Both the position numbers and the translations under genes were made by a program. 64,000 nucleotides of DNA, from assembly GCF_009863985.1 (NCBI RefSeq), contig NZ_WEZT01000015.1, positions 20,005 to 84,004 on the forward strand. The letters are read 5' to 3'. A model generated the notes under the pieces. It saw only the letters and a program-made list of their open reading frames with translations. It was not told where the DNA came from and made no database searches. Source of the DNA: Furfurilactobacillus milii (lineage in GTDB: Bacteria > Bacillota > Bacilli > Lactobacillales > Lactobacillaceae). Shown in pieces: positions 1-7,934 of this stretch (position 1 is the stretch's first letter; every line of letters begins with the position of its first letter).

Positions 1-346
1 TCGTCATCCGTTGCAGTTTGCCAAACAAACCACGACGCATGCAGTTCGTTGAGTAACCTGTAATGTAAGTAATTGCGATGTTCATGACGAATGTTCCCAG
101 GATACCGATGAAATAGAACAGACCCAGTAACCACACGAAATGAACGAACTCGCCTTTATTGCTGACGCCGTGCATTAGCCCGAATACATACTTAGCCAGG
201 GAAGTAACGGCCTTGCCCAGGTAAATGGGGGCCTTAACCTGGAAGTAGGTAGAGACGATGATAGCAATAATAACAATCGTAAAACTAATCTTATAACGTT
301 TCAGATAATGATAGAAGAAACGCATGGAGCGACCAACGTCTGACAT
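1..346 (-). CDS. ABC exporter half-transporter, N-terminal part (cut by window edge)
   Basis: The visible N-terminal ~115 residues start at an ATG whose A is the last base of the upstream gene's TAA stop, so the two genes are translationally coupled. The sequence begins [19 protein letters not shown] and continues into a hydrophobic first membrane helix and a second near the window edge. This is typical of a fused membrane/ATPase exporter subunit. The preceding gene is a half-transporter with a degenerate ATP site, so this one should carry the partner subunit of a heterodimeric exporter of the LmrCD, BmrCD or YheIH type. The nucleotide-binding domain lies outside the window. The family is clear and the substrate is not. 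Confidence 0.85.
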   Translation of the reverse strand, partial: MSDVGRSMRFFYHYLKRYKISFTIVIIAIIVSTYFQVKAPIYLGKAVTSLAKYVFGLMHGVSNKGEFVHFVWLLGLFYFIGILGTFVMNIAITYITGYSTNCMRRGLFGKLQRMT

Positions 347-2064
347 TAGGCTTCCCCCTTTCCCTTTTGTGTCTCGTAAATTTCTTGATAGAAGTGATTA
401 TTAGCAACCAGTTCTTGATGAGTACCTTCACCAACGAGTTTGCCGTTATCGAGGACTAAAATGCGATTGGCGTTGATTACGGATGAAATTTTTTCTGCAA
501 TGACAAACGTCGTTGTGCCTTTTAGTTCATGGTTCAAAGCTTCCTGAACTAGCTTTTCTGACTCGGCATCTAGCGCAGAAGTAGAGTCATCCAGAATCAA
601 AATCTTTGGCCGGCCAATCACGCCTCGCGTAATGGATAATCGTTGCTTTTGCCCACCAGAAAAGTTGCTGGAACGTTCCTCGATATTAGCATCATAGCGA
701 TTTGGCAAACGGTCAATGAACTCAGCCGCCTGCGAAATCTTGCTGGCTCGGTCCATATCAGCAATTGAAGCATTTTTGAGACCTTGCTGAAGGTTATGCG
801 CAACGGTACCGGAAAATAGGATGGCCCGTTGCAGTACAAAGGCGACTGTTTTACGTAGTGAACGTTCGTTGACATCTTTCAAGTTAACGCCGCCAACACT
901 AACCGTACCGCTTTGCGGGTCAAACAAACGGGGAATAAGCTGAGCTAGAGTGGATTTGCCAGCCCCAGTAGCACCAACAATGCCGATCATTTCGCCGGGT
1001 TTAACGTCGAAGGAAATATCTGACAGGGTTGGTTGGTCATCACCATCATAAGTGAAGGAGACGTGATCGAATTTAACAGATCCGGTTAAGTCTTGCTCCG
1101 GCACATCCTTCTTGTAAACGATGTTCGGCTCAGTGTTCATGATTTCGTTTAACCGGTTTAAGGACACCATTGCACGAGCAGAGAAGGTGAGCATCATACC
1201 ACCATTAATAATGGCAAACATGATTTGCATGAGATAATTAATAAATGACGCAATGGCGGCAACAGCACCGGGGTGTGTTTGGGCAATGTCGCCAGTGAAG
1301 TAGATGGCGGCAACCACTGCCATGTTCCCAATCAACATAAAGGCGGGAATCATTAATGAAAAGAGAATACCGACGCCAATATTTTGGTCATTCAGTTTGT
1401 CAGAGACAGTATTGAATCGCTTTTGTTCATTATTTTCTTGATTGAATGACTTAACTACGCGGACTCCAGTTAAGTTTTCCTTAGCCAGTTCGTTGACGCG
1501 GTCAATCAGGGTCTGCATTAAACCGAAGCGGCGTCCCATTCGACCAAACGTACTGAGAACGACGAGCATAACAAGCACGATTTGAATCACAATAATCCAC
1601 CAAAGTTGAGGCAGCGTGTTCAGTGCGAGAATCAGCGCACCGACAAACATGATAGGAACTCGGATCAGCGCTTGAAGGACCGTCATAATCAGGTTCTGAA
1701 CCTGGTTGATGTCATTAGTTAACCGAACAACTAAACTGCCGGCTGAAAAACGTTCGATGTTGCTAAAAGAAAATGCCTGAATTTTGCGATAGGCCATTTC
1801 CCGAATCGATGCGGCCATTCCCATAGCTACTTTAGCGGAGAAGATAGTGTTCAAGACACCGGCAATCAAACCAACGAGCGCGATGACGATTAATGTGATT
1901 CCGATCGTTAGTATTTTATGATTGTTGTTGGCGATGATGGCATTGATCACGTTTTGCAGCAATTTAGGTTGCCACAAACTGGCGGCAGCCATTACGGCCG
2001 CCGAAAAAACGGCCCAGAAGATCCCCCAGGCAAAGGGTTTTATGTTGGCGCGGATAATTTTCAA
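346..2064 (-). CDS. Heterodimeric multidrug-type ABC exporter, degenerate-site subunit
   Basis: A 572-residue half-transporter with six membrane helices in about residues 1-310, then an ATPase domain. Visible motifs are Walker [10 protein letters not shown], a Q-loop AFVLQ, signature FSGGQKQR and Walker [13 protein letters not shown]. Asp replaces the catalytic Glu after Walker B, and the switch His is replaced in VIAEKISSV. These are the marks of the non-hydrolysing site in heterodimeric exporters such as LmrCD, BmrCD and TM287/288. The start is TTG at 2062-2064 behind an AAGAAGG site. It overlaps the next gene by one base. Drug or peptide export is a family-level inference. Confidence 0.9.
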   Translation of the reverse strand: MKIIRANIKPFAWGIFWAVFSAAVMAAASLWQPKLLQNVINAIIANNNHKILTIGITLIVIALVGLIAGVLNTIFSAKVAMGMAASIREMAYRKIQAFSFSNIERFSAGSLVVRLTNDINQVQNLIMTVLQALIRVPIMFVGALILALNTLPQLWWIIVIQIVLVMLVVLSTFGRMGRRFGLMQTLIDRVNELAKENLTGVRVVKSFNQENNEQKRFNTVSDKLNDQNIGVGILFSLMIPAFMLIGNMAVVAAIYFTGDIAQTHPGAVAAIASFINYLMQIMFAIINGGMMLTFSARAMVSLNRLNEIMNTEPNIVYKKDVPEQDLTGSVKFDHVSFTYDGDDQPTLSDISFDVKPGEMIGIVGATGAGKSTLAQLIPRLFDPQSGTVSVGGVNLKDVNERSLRKTVAFVLQRAILFSGTVAHNLQQGLKNASIADMDRASKISQAAEFIDRLPNRYDANIEERSSNFSGGQKQRLSITRGVIGRPKILILDDSTSALDAESEKLVQEALNHELKGTTTFVIAEKISSVINANRILVLDNGKLVGEGTHQELVANNHFYQEIYETQKGKGEA

Positions 2065-2109
2065 AGTTAATTAACCTTCTTTCTATGAACTATTGCTAAT
2101 TTGATTTTG

Positions 2110-2335
2110 AGTGTCGGGCTTACGCTATCGGTTGTCAACATTGAAACTTCGCTGTGGGACCGGTTCAAGCCGGGAGTGTACCGTCTTTCACCTCGCCGCC
2201 AAGCCTCTGAGAACCGCGAGTCTTGGCGACCGTCCGTGCTGTAAATTCGAGAAGCCCATTCGAATTAACACCACTTTCACTGCTTCGTTTCAATGTTGAC
2301 GCCCTTTCGCTCACATCTTGCATTAAAACAGCTTT
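2110..2335. repeat. Family A structured intergenic repeat, copy A1
   Basis: This is one of three ~200-nt copies (others at about 7660-7855 and 49395-49600) with the same plus-strand orientation. A long outer stem joins GTCAACATTGA to TCAATGTTGAC. Inside are a CCGG hairpin, a GCCAAG/CTTGG arm flanked by conserved TTTCACCTCG and GACCGTCCG boxes, and an AATTCGA/TCGAATT hairpin. Stems are kept between copies by paired changes. The copies do not sit at a fixed position relative to genes, and this one lies between divergent genes. I cannot assign it to a known RNA family. Confidence 0.75.
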
Positions 2336-2416
2336 ACTAACACTGTTTACAATTGAGTTTGTGACAGACTATTACTATTCGGAGTTTTTATTGAAATGTG
2401 AGTGGAGGCAAACAGG

Positions 2417-2572
2417 GACAGAGTTTCGTGGTAGCAATACTTAGTGGGCGTACTTGGGCCACTTAGTATTGCAGGGCGACTTCTGAGGTCGGGTTATGAG
2501 CTCAGAATCGAGACCTAAGACCGTCTTATGGGCTTGGGTCGGTCCCACGAAACGGCGTCCCTGTTTGCTGTA
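2417..2572. other. Putative structured RNA element closed by a long stem
   Basis: GCAAACAGGGAC and GTTTCGTGG at 5' pair with CCACGAAAC and GTCCCTGTTTGC at 3', separated only by short internal loops. Inside lies a 14-bp near-perfect hairpin (GCAATACTTAGTGG against CCACTTAGTATTGC) and smaller arms around GACTTCTGAGGTC and AAGACCGTCTT. No other copy is seen in this window. The strand is unknown. On the minus strand it would lie just downstream of the 49-residue ORF at 2604-2753. Confidence 0.5.
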
Positions 2573-2603
2573 ACGGTCAGTCTTGAAAAAACTGAATAGA
2601 TGC

Positions 2604-2753
2604 TTAGTGTCGCCGATGAAGATAAATGGCGACAATGATAACAATGATGAGGAGCAGAATGATGGTGCTCCGCGAATCATGCCCCAAAGCCTGTCGAAGC
2701 AAACGGAAATACCCAATCCCGTGAGGCAAAAAGACGCCTGAAATGGACCACAT
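2604..2753 (-). CDS. Small single-pass membrane protein (49 aa)
   Basis: An ATG at 2751-2753 follows an AGGAGG site 8 nt upstream, and a consensus -10 TATAAT lies at 2787-2792 on the minus strand. The product starts MWSISGVFLPHGIGYFRLL. It ends in a strongly hydrophobic helix (TIILLLIIVIIVAIYL) followed by a basic HRRH tail. This suggests a single membrane anchor with an N-terminal amphipathic segment. I do not recognise the family. It diverges from cardiolipin synthase. The ribosome binding site, promoter and protein composition support a real gene. Confidence 0.65.
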   Translation of the reverse strand: MWSISGVFLPHGIGYFRLLRQALGHDSRSTIILLLIIVIIVAIYLHRRH

Positions 2754-2920
2754 GTGTGTTGCCTCCTAAATTACTTTGTTTGACTTATTATACGCATTAC
2801 AAAAATTATGAGAAAGCAATAAGTTGTTTGTGAGCAAATTTCCACAAAAAGGGGTCGCGTTGCTTCCTAAAGATGAGTAAGATGAAATTAGCATTTATGC
2901 GTATTGGAGGACCAATCCAG

Positions 2921-4366
2921 ATGAACTGGGCACATTTTATTTTTGAAACAATTATCTATGTAAACGCGGTGTTGGCGTTTATTACCGTGTTCCGTGAACC
3001 GCGTGATATTTCAGCGACCTGGGCCTGGCTACTGGTGCTGGTGTTCTTGCCAATCATCGGTTTCATTGCCTACGCCTTTGTCGGTCGGCGATTGCCGAAG
3101 AATCGATTATTTCAAATTCAAGAGCAGGAACAACTGCAGCTTGATGAGCAGCTAGCGCTCCAGCGAGCGGAGCTATCATCAGAGCGAAATGACGCGGATG
3201 ATGTAACCGCCACTGCTTTGGGTACAGTTAATTTGTTTATTGAGTCGGATCAAGCCTTTTTAACTCGCAACAACCGGGTGCACATCATTTCTGATGGGAA
3301 AGTGCTGTTCCACCAGATGTTTGAAGACATTGAGCGGGCTAAACAGAGTATCCATATCGAGTTTTACACGATCTATAACGATGACATTGGTAACGAATTG
3401 TTGCGTTTATTGATTCGTAAGGCCGAAGCCGGCGTGGCTGTGCGAGTATTGTACGATTCATGGGGTTCGATGGGTGTTCGGCCCAAATTCTATGATCCAT
3501 TACGGGCCGCTGGTGGGGAAGCATATCCCTTCCTGCAAACGCGCAGTGCGCTAGTGGATTTCCGGTTGAACTTCCGTGATCACCGTAAAATTGTCGTGAT
3601 TGACGGAGCTATTGGCTATACCGGTGGTTTTAACGTCGGTGATCAGTATTTAGGCCGTAAAGAAAAGTTTGGTTACTGGCGTGATACGCATCTTCGCATC
3701 GTTGGGGCTGGCGTTTACGGGCTTCAGTCACGCTTTATCCGTGATTGGAATGCTACCAGTCGTACCAAACCACTAAACGTTACCAATGATTTCTTCCATA
3801 TCACTAAGGTGAAGGGCGAAACCAACATGCAGATCGTGTCATCTGGTCCCGATTCTGATAAAGAGCAGATTAAGATGGGCTACTTACGATTGATTAACTC
3901 AGCACGCAAACGGCTGTGGATCCAGTCGCCGTACTTAATTCCAGATGACTCTGTCCTTGATGCGCTTCGAGTAGCGGCCGGCAGTGGCGTGGATGTCCGC
4001 ATTATGATTCCAAGCAAGCCGGATCATGCCTTTGTGTACCGGGCAACCGAGTATTACGCGAAGCAGTTGTCTCGTAACGGGGTAAAAATCTTCAAATATC
4101 GCAACGGTTTTATCCATTCTAAAACGATGGTCGTTGACGATGGGGTCGCATCTGTTGGATCGGCAAATTTAGATTTTCGTAGTTTCAAACTAAACTTTGA
4201 GGTCAATGCATTCCTGTATGATCCTAAAGTGACTGCTGAGTTGGCTAAGTTGTTTGAAGCTGATATGCGCGTGAGTGAGCTGACGACTTACGAGACGTTC
4301 GCCCAACAATCGTATTGGCGTAAGTTCAAACAAATATTTTCACGCCTATTGTCACCAATTTTGTAG
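2921..4366 (+). CDS. cls: Cardiolipin synthase (PLD superfamily)
   Basis: This membrane enzyme condenses two phosphatidylglycerol molecules into cardiolipin and glycerol. Two N-terminal membrane helices (IYVNAVLAFITVF and WAWLLVLVFLPIIGFIAYAF) are followed by two PLDc domains. Each has an HKD motif: HRKIVVID in the first half and HSKTMVVD in the second. At about 481 residues it has the usual family length. An in-frame ATG exists at 2873, but the ATG at 2921 is preferred because GGAGG lies 10 nt before it and the protein then begins at the usual membrane segment. It is a monocistronic gene ending at a strong hairpin. Confidence 0.93.
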   Translation: MNWAHFIFETIIYVNAVLAFITVFREPRDISATWAWLLVLVFLPIIGFIAYAFVGRRLPKNRLFQIQEQEQLQLDEQLALQRAELSSERNDADDVTATALGTVNLFIESDQAFLTRNNRVHIISDGKVLFHQMFEDIERAKQSIHIEFYTIYNDDIGNELLRLLIRKAEAGVAVRVLYDSWGSMGVRPKFYDPLRAAGGEAYPFLQTRSALVDFRLNFRDHRKIVVIDGAIGYTGGFNVGDQYLGRKEKFGYWRDTHLRIVGAGVYGLQSRFIRDWNATSRTKPLNVTNDFFHITKVKGETNMQIVSSGPDSDKEQIKMGYLRLINSARKRLWIQSPYLIPDDSVLDALRVAAGSGVDVRIMIPSKPDHAFVYRATEYYAKQLSRNGVKIFKYRNGFIHSKTMVVDDGVASVGSANLDFRSFKLNFEVNAFLYDPKVTAELAKLFEADMRVSELTTYETFAQQSYWRKFKQIFSRLLSPIL

Positions 4367-4388
4367 AGAATAACTATCACAATAGAAA

Positions 4389-4425
4389 GGGACCGGTTTC
4401 GTAGCTAGACTGCGAAACCGGTCCC
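4389..4425. terminator. Bidirectional terminator between cls and dapF
   Basis: A 13-bp perfect inverted repeat (GGGACCGGTTTCG / CGAAACCGGTCCC) with an 11-nt loop lies between convergent genes. A short T-rich tract (TCTTT) follows on the plus strand. Confidence 0.8.
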
Positions 4426-4437
4426 TCTTTAGCAAAC

Positions 4438-5469
4438 TTAGTGTTCATCTGCAGTTGGGCGGACATCGCCAAATGACCAATGTGGTAACTGTGATACGAA
4501 TTGATGATAGGCGGTCTCTTCTTGTGTTGCCGCGACTTCTGCACTGGCGAGGTTCCCAGCGTGCAAGTCAGCCTCGCTCAAACGCAAATGATCAGTAAAG
4601 GTCGCGTTGCCGATTAGGTCGATAGTGTACGCGGCGTTTTGATGATGGACACGCGTTTGAACCATCCCGCCTGGATTATAAATGGTCAGGAGTTGGTCAA
4701 ACTGAGCGGCTGCGTGAGTCAGCACCCAAATTAGCGATGTGGCCGACATGCCAGTACCACAGGCGTTTGTAAAACCAACGCCGCGTTCAAACGTCCTCAC
4801 AAAGAGGGTAGTGTCGTTGATTTCCCAACTAAAGCTGACATTGACGCCGTCAGGGAACCACGGGTTTTGACCGTTTAATTGTTGTCCGAGTTGCCCTAGG
4901 AACGCGGTTGTTAAGGCATTAGGATGGTTATGGTCTGTGAGACTAATCAAATGTGGGTTTGGCACTGCCACAGCGGAAAAGGTTGCAGTGGAATTTGTTG
5001 CAAACGGCAAGCTGTTTTGATTTAAAAGTGGTGTTGTCGGGATTTTATGTAAGCCAATCGAAGTCGCATCGAAACTGACGGGTTGGATGCTGACACTGAA
5101 TGCAGGCACATCTGGCGCAAACGGAGTGACTTGATGAACTGGTAAATCAGCCGCATCTGTTTCAACTTGGAAGTCCGTTTGGTGCGTTTGTTCTGCAAGA
5201 TAGCGGCTGACGGTTCGTAGGCCATTGCCACACATGCTTGCTTGACTGCCATCGCGGTTAAAAACCTGCATCCGGCCGATTGCGTTGGGATGCTGACTGT
5301 CACTGACGACCAGGACACCATCTACTTCGCCTAGACCTGCTGGTGCTGTGTCGTTGACTTGTTTTGCCAAACGACTGAGTTCAGCCGTGGTGAGGGCATG
5401 TTTAAGTTGCCGTTGATCGAGCAGGTAAAAACTATTTTCCGAGCCATGAACACGAATTAAATTAACCAT
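4438..5469 (-). CDS. dapF: Diaminopimelate epimerase
   Basis: This enzyme converts LL- to meso-diaminopimelate, the penultimate step of lysine synthesis. The two catalytic cysteines sit in the expected motifs, SMCGNGLR and NACGTGMSA. The protein is 343 residues. The ATG at 5467-5469 is chosen because AGGAGG lies 6 nt upstream and the protein then begins MVNLIRVHGSENSF as in the family. A longer reading frame upstream only overlaps lysC. The start overlaps the lysC stop by 8 nt, indicating translational coupling. It is the distal gene of the lysC-dapF operon under the minus-strand lysine riboswitch. Confidence 0.93.
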   Translation of the reverse strand: MVNLIRVHGSENSFYLLDQRQLKHALTTAELSRLAKQVNDTAPAGLGEVDGVLVVSDSQHPNAIGRMQVFNRDGSQASMCGNGLRTVSRYLAEQTHQTDFQVETDAADLPVHQVTPFAPDVPAFSVSIQPVSFDATSIGLHKIPTTPLLNQNSLPFATNSTATFSAVAVPNPHLISLTDHNHPNALTTAFLGQLGQQLNGQNPWFPDGVNVSFSWEINDTTLFVRTFERGVGFTNACGTGMSATSLIWVLTHAAAQFDQLLTIYNPGGMVQTRVHHQNAAYTIDLIGNATFTDHLRLSEADLHAGNLASAEVAATQEETAYHQFVSQLPHWSFGDVRPTADEH

Positions 5470-6871
5470 GAGTGACCTCCTGTGCTGGTTGACGAAGTGG
5501 CAAGCTAACTGGTTGGTTAAAGAAGTCATTGTAGATGAGGCGAACAGCATCATCAGCCTGCGCTTCCCGAACACCGATCATGATTGAAATCCGTGACGCC
5601 CCCTGGTTGATCATTTGAACACCGATATGATGAGTGGCTAGTGGGTGCAAGATCCGGTCAATGACGCCGACCTGATTGCGCATGCCTTCGCCAACCACCA
5701 TCAAAATCGCGTAATCATCGATCCACTGAAGACGATCGGGTTGCAATGTTTCTTTGATATCTGCTAGCAAACGAGGGAGAACATCCGTCGGAATTTGATT
5801 GCGATCAAAGATGATCGTTAAATCGTCAATTCCTGAAGGCATATGTTCGTAACTGATGTGGTAGCGGAAGAGGATTTTGAGCAACTTTAATGTGAAGCCA
5901 ACTTCCCGGTTCAATAGATAACGATGCAGGTAGAGCGCTGCAAACCGTTTGGAACTGGCCACTCCCGTAATTAATCGCTTAGGCTGCGATTGATTCGTTG
6001 GTACAATCAGTGTTCCTGGCGCACTAGGATGGTTGGTATTCTTGACGCAAATGGGAACCTGGCCTTCAATGGCTGGAATAATTGCCTCATCGTGAAAAAC
6101 TGAGAAACCGGCATATGAAAGTTCCCGCATTTCGACGTAGCTCATCTTAGTAATTGGTGCTGGGTTAGCGACAACGTTAGGATTGGCAGCGTAAATGGAG
6201 TCGACATCCGTAAAGTTCTCGTATTCAGTCGCATGCAAACCACGAGCAAGAATGGCACCTGTGATATCTGAGCCACCACGGGAAAAGGTTACCAGTTGAC
6301 CGCCGGTTGTATAGGCAAAGAAACCAGGAACGACCCACAGTTTGTCTTCCGCTAGAAGCTCCTGACGGGCAACGGCCAGGTGTGTGTATGTCTGAGATAA
6401 AATGGTCGCGTTGTTTGGTTCCTGCGTAGCAATTAAGCCGAGTTCGTGTGGGTCAACGTAACGGGCACTTAATCCTTGTGTATTTAACACCAGCGCCAGT
6501 AACTGGGCGTTTAACTTTTCGCCGTGGGCCTTAAACGCAGCCATTCTAAAGGCTGGGCCACGAAATGATGTCGTTGGTAGGGCCAAAATTTGGTCCGCCA
6601 ATGGTTTAAATTGAGCTGCGGAAATATTAAACGCTGTTGCGATTTCTTGATATCTGTCGATGATTTGCTGACCGATCGACTGTTGTGTTTTACCATGCGC
6701 ACGTGCGTAGTCAATCAGTAAATCGGTAACTTTTTCATCGTTCTCATTTCGTTTGCCGGGTGCTGAAACAACAACCACGCGGCGTTGCCTATCCATTCGT
6801 AAAATCTGCATTACGTCACTAAAATGCGTCGCATCTGCCAAAGAACTGCCACCAAACTTAATTACTTTCAT
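5462..6871 (-). CDS. lysC: Aspartate kinase
   Basis: This enzyme phosphorylates L-aspartate, the first step toward diaminopimelate, lysine, threonine and methionine. The N-terminus KVIKFGGSSLA is the signature of the amino-acid kinase fold, and VVVVSAPGKR and FSRGGSDITGAILA follow. The C-terminal ~150 residues should be the paired ACT domains. The length (469) and these motifs resemble the Bacillus YclM/ThrD-type monofunctional enzyme more than the ~405-residue LysC/DapG forms. The gene lies directly behind a lysine riboswitch and terminator, so lysine limitation should induce it. The ATG at 6871 follows GAGGTTAGGA. Confidence 0.93.
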   Translation of the reverse strand: MKVIKFGGSSLADATHFSDVMQILRMDRQRRVVVVSAPGKRNENDEKVTDLLIDYARAHGKTQQSIGQQIIDRYQEIATAFNISAAQFKPLADQILALPTTSFRGPAFRMAAFKAHGEKLNAQLLALVLNTQGLSARYVDPHELGLIATQEPNNATILSQTYTHLAVARQELLAEDKLWVVPGFFAYTTGGQLVTFSRGGSDITGAILARGLHATEYENFTDVDSIYAANPNVVANPAPITKMSYVEMRELSYAGFSVFHDEAIIPAIEGQVPICVKNTNHPSAPGTLIVPTNQSQPKRLITGVASSKRFAALYLHRYLLNREVGFTLKLLKILFRYHISYEHMPSGIDDLTIIFDRNQIPTDVLPRLLADIKETLQPDRLQWIDDYAILMVVGEGMRNQVGVIDRILHPLATHHIGVQMINQGASRISIMIGVREAQADDAVRLIYNDFFNQPVSLPLRQPAQEVTHG

Positions 6872-6975
6872 CGATCCTAACCTCGCTTACCACGGTCGTT
6901 TGTCCAAACAGACCATTGTTTTTGATGTTAGAAGGGGAATCGACACTGAAATCATTCACACCCACGATTACATTT

Positions 6976-7023
6976 AAAAAGCGCACCCAATGACTTTGTT
7001 TAACGAGGTCATTGGGTGCGCTT
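6976..7023 (-). terminator. Riboswitch-controlled intrinsic terminator upstream of lysC
   Basis: On the minus strand, an 18-bp stem (AAGCGCACCCAATGAC / GTCATTGGGTGCGCTT) ends in a run of T. It follows the lysine aptamer and precedes lysC, so it is the expression platform. Confidence 0.9.
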
Positions 7024-7061
7024 AGTCTAATCGAACGTAATCGATATAGTACCGGTTATGT

Positions 7062-7240
7062 ATGGTCGTAGATAGCGCCCCGCAACTTTTTTGTTAGTTG
7101 CGACAGTCCTTGGGCTGTTAACCCGAGTCCCAACCCTAACTGAGACGAGTCAGTCAAAGTTTCGGCGAATCATCCTTTCACTAAGCGTCGTTAACCTCGT
7201 CGATTTCCTCTTAGTTACTTTTAATCTTCGCAACCTCTTC
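7062..7240 (-). promoter_or_regulatory. Lysine riboswitch (L box) controlling lysC-dapF
   Basis: The minus strand shows the L-box signature boxes in order: AGAGGTTGCGAAG, AAGTAACTAAGAGG, TAGTGAAAGGATGA, TTCGCCGAAAC, a long arm with GGGACTCGGGTTAAC, then GGACTGTCGC and GGGGCGCTATC closing P1. A perfect terminator follows within 40 nt. In this family lysine binding favours the terminator and turns the operon off. The target operon (aspartate kinase and DapF) fits exactly. Confidence 0.92.
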
Positions 7241-7254
7241 TATGATTACTGGCA

Positions 7255-7282
7255 ATTATAGCGAATTAGTTTTCAATTACAA
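7255..7282 (-). promoter_or_regulatory. Promoter of the lysC-dapF leader
   Basis: On the minus strand, -35 TTGTAA (7277-7282) and -10 TATAAT (7255-7260) are separated by 16 bp. Transcription would begin just before the aptamer. Confidence 0.75.
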
Positions 7283-7354
7283 TAGCTAAATGAAAATAAA
7301 TGTAAACGCGTTGGTACAGCGCTTTACTTGGGAACATAAAATTTAAATGGGGAC

Positions 7355-7383
7355 TTGACGGGTAATGAAAAGAGCGATATGCT
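7355..7383 (+). promoter_or_regulatory. Promoter of the lysA operon leader
   Basis: -35 TTGACG (7355-7360), a 17-bp spacer and -10 TATGCT (7378-7383) lie about 20 nt before the plus-strand aptamer. Confidence 0.75.
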
Positions 7384-7399
7384 CATTAAAATTAAATGT

Positions 7400-7572
7400 G
7401 AAAAGAGGTTGCAACCAACAAGAGTAATCAGCGGAGTCGGGTCACGACATAGAAACTGATGAAAGGGGCGGTTGCCGAAGCTGGACGATTGACCATCGCT
7501 TTGGCTGGGATGTTGATGAATAATCAGCAAACTGTCGTGATGAAAAATTCATCGCGGGGCGCTTACGACATT
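7400..7572 (+). promoter_or_regulatory. Second lysine riboswitch (L box) controlling lysA-asd operon
   Basis: The plus strand carries a second, divergent copy of the L-box core: AAGAGGTTGCAACC, AAGAGTAATCAG, CTGATGAAAGGGG, GGTTGCCGAAGC, GGCTGGGATGTTG, AAACTGTCGTG and GGGGCGCTTAC. It differs from the minus-strand aptamer in its peripheral arms, so it is not a recent duplication. The terminator at 7597-7640 follows. It controls the seven-gene diaminopimelate operon in the same OFF-with-lysine sense. Confidence 0.9.
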
Positions 7573-7596
7573 CAGAAACGAAATGAATTTATTTTC

Positions 7597-7640
7597 GGGA
7601 CTCTTTTGCGTACGCACCTATGCAAATGAGCCCCTTTTTT
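7597..7640 (+). terminator. Terminator of the plus-strand lysine riboswitch
   Basis: GGGACTC and TTGC pair with GCAA and GAGCCCC around a ~12-nt loop, followed by six T. It sits about 25 nt after the aptamer. Confidence 0.8.
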
Positions 7641-7659
7641 CGTGCTATGTTTCTGTGCT

Positions 7660-7855
7660 TTCGGTTGTCAACATTGACACACTCGACCTGGGACCGGTTC
7701 GAGCTTCTCAAGTTCGGAGTCTTTCACCTCGCCGAATAGCCCCGTGGGAACCCGGGTCTCTTCGACCGTCCGTGTTGTAAATTTGAGGAAACCGCTCAAA
7801 TTAACATCACTTTCAGGACTCGGTATCAATGTTGACGCCCTTCAGTTCACCTTGC
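7660..7855. repeat. Family A structured intergenic repeat, copy A2
   Basis: This copy has the same architecture as 2110-2335: GTCAACATTGA / TCAATGTTGAC closing stem, GACCGGTTCGAG arm, TCTTTCACCTCG and GACCGTCCG boxes, and an AATTTGAG / CTCAAATT hairpin. In the other copies that hairpin reads AATTCGA(G), a compensated change. It lies in the leader of the lysA operon, between the riboswitch terminator and the lysA start, so any read-through transcript contains it. Confidence 0.75.
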
Positions 7856-7934
7856 AAAAATGATCGTCGTATAGGCAAAGCGCATAACCATTTGGACAGA
7901 CACATAACTTCTAAAAACTAAAAGGAGCAAAAAA

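Noticed and set aside
2111..2444. Two overlapping plus-strand frames across the family A repeat.
   Set aside because: They run through conserved stems. The other copies of the repeat do not keep the frame, so they are not coding.
7245..7330. T-box leader for the lysine operons.
   Set aside because: There is no T-box sequence (AGGGTGGNACCGCG). The conserved boxes are those of the lysine aptamer.
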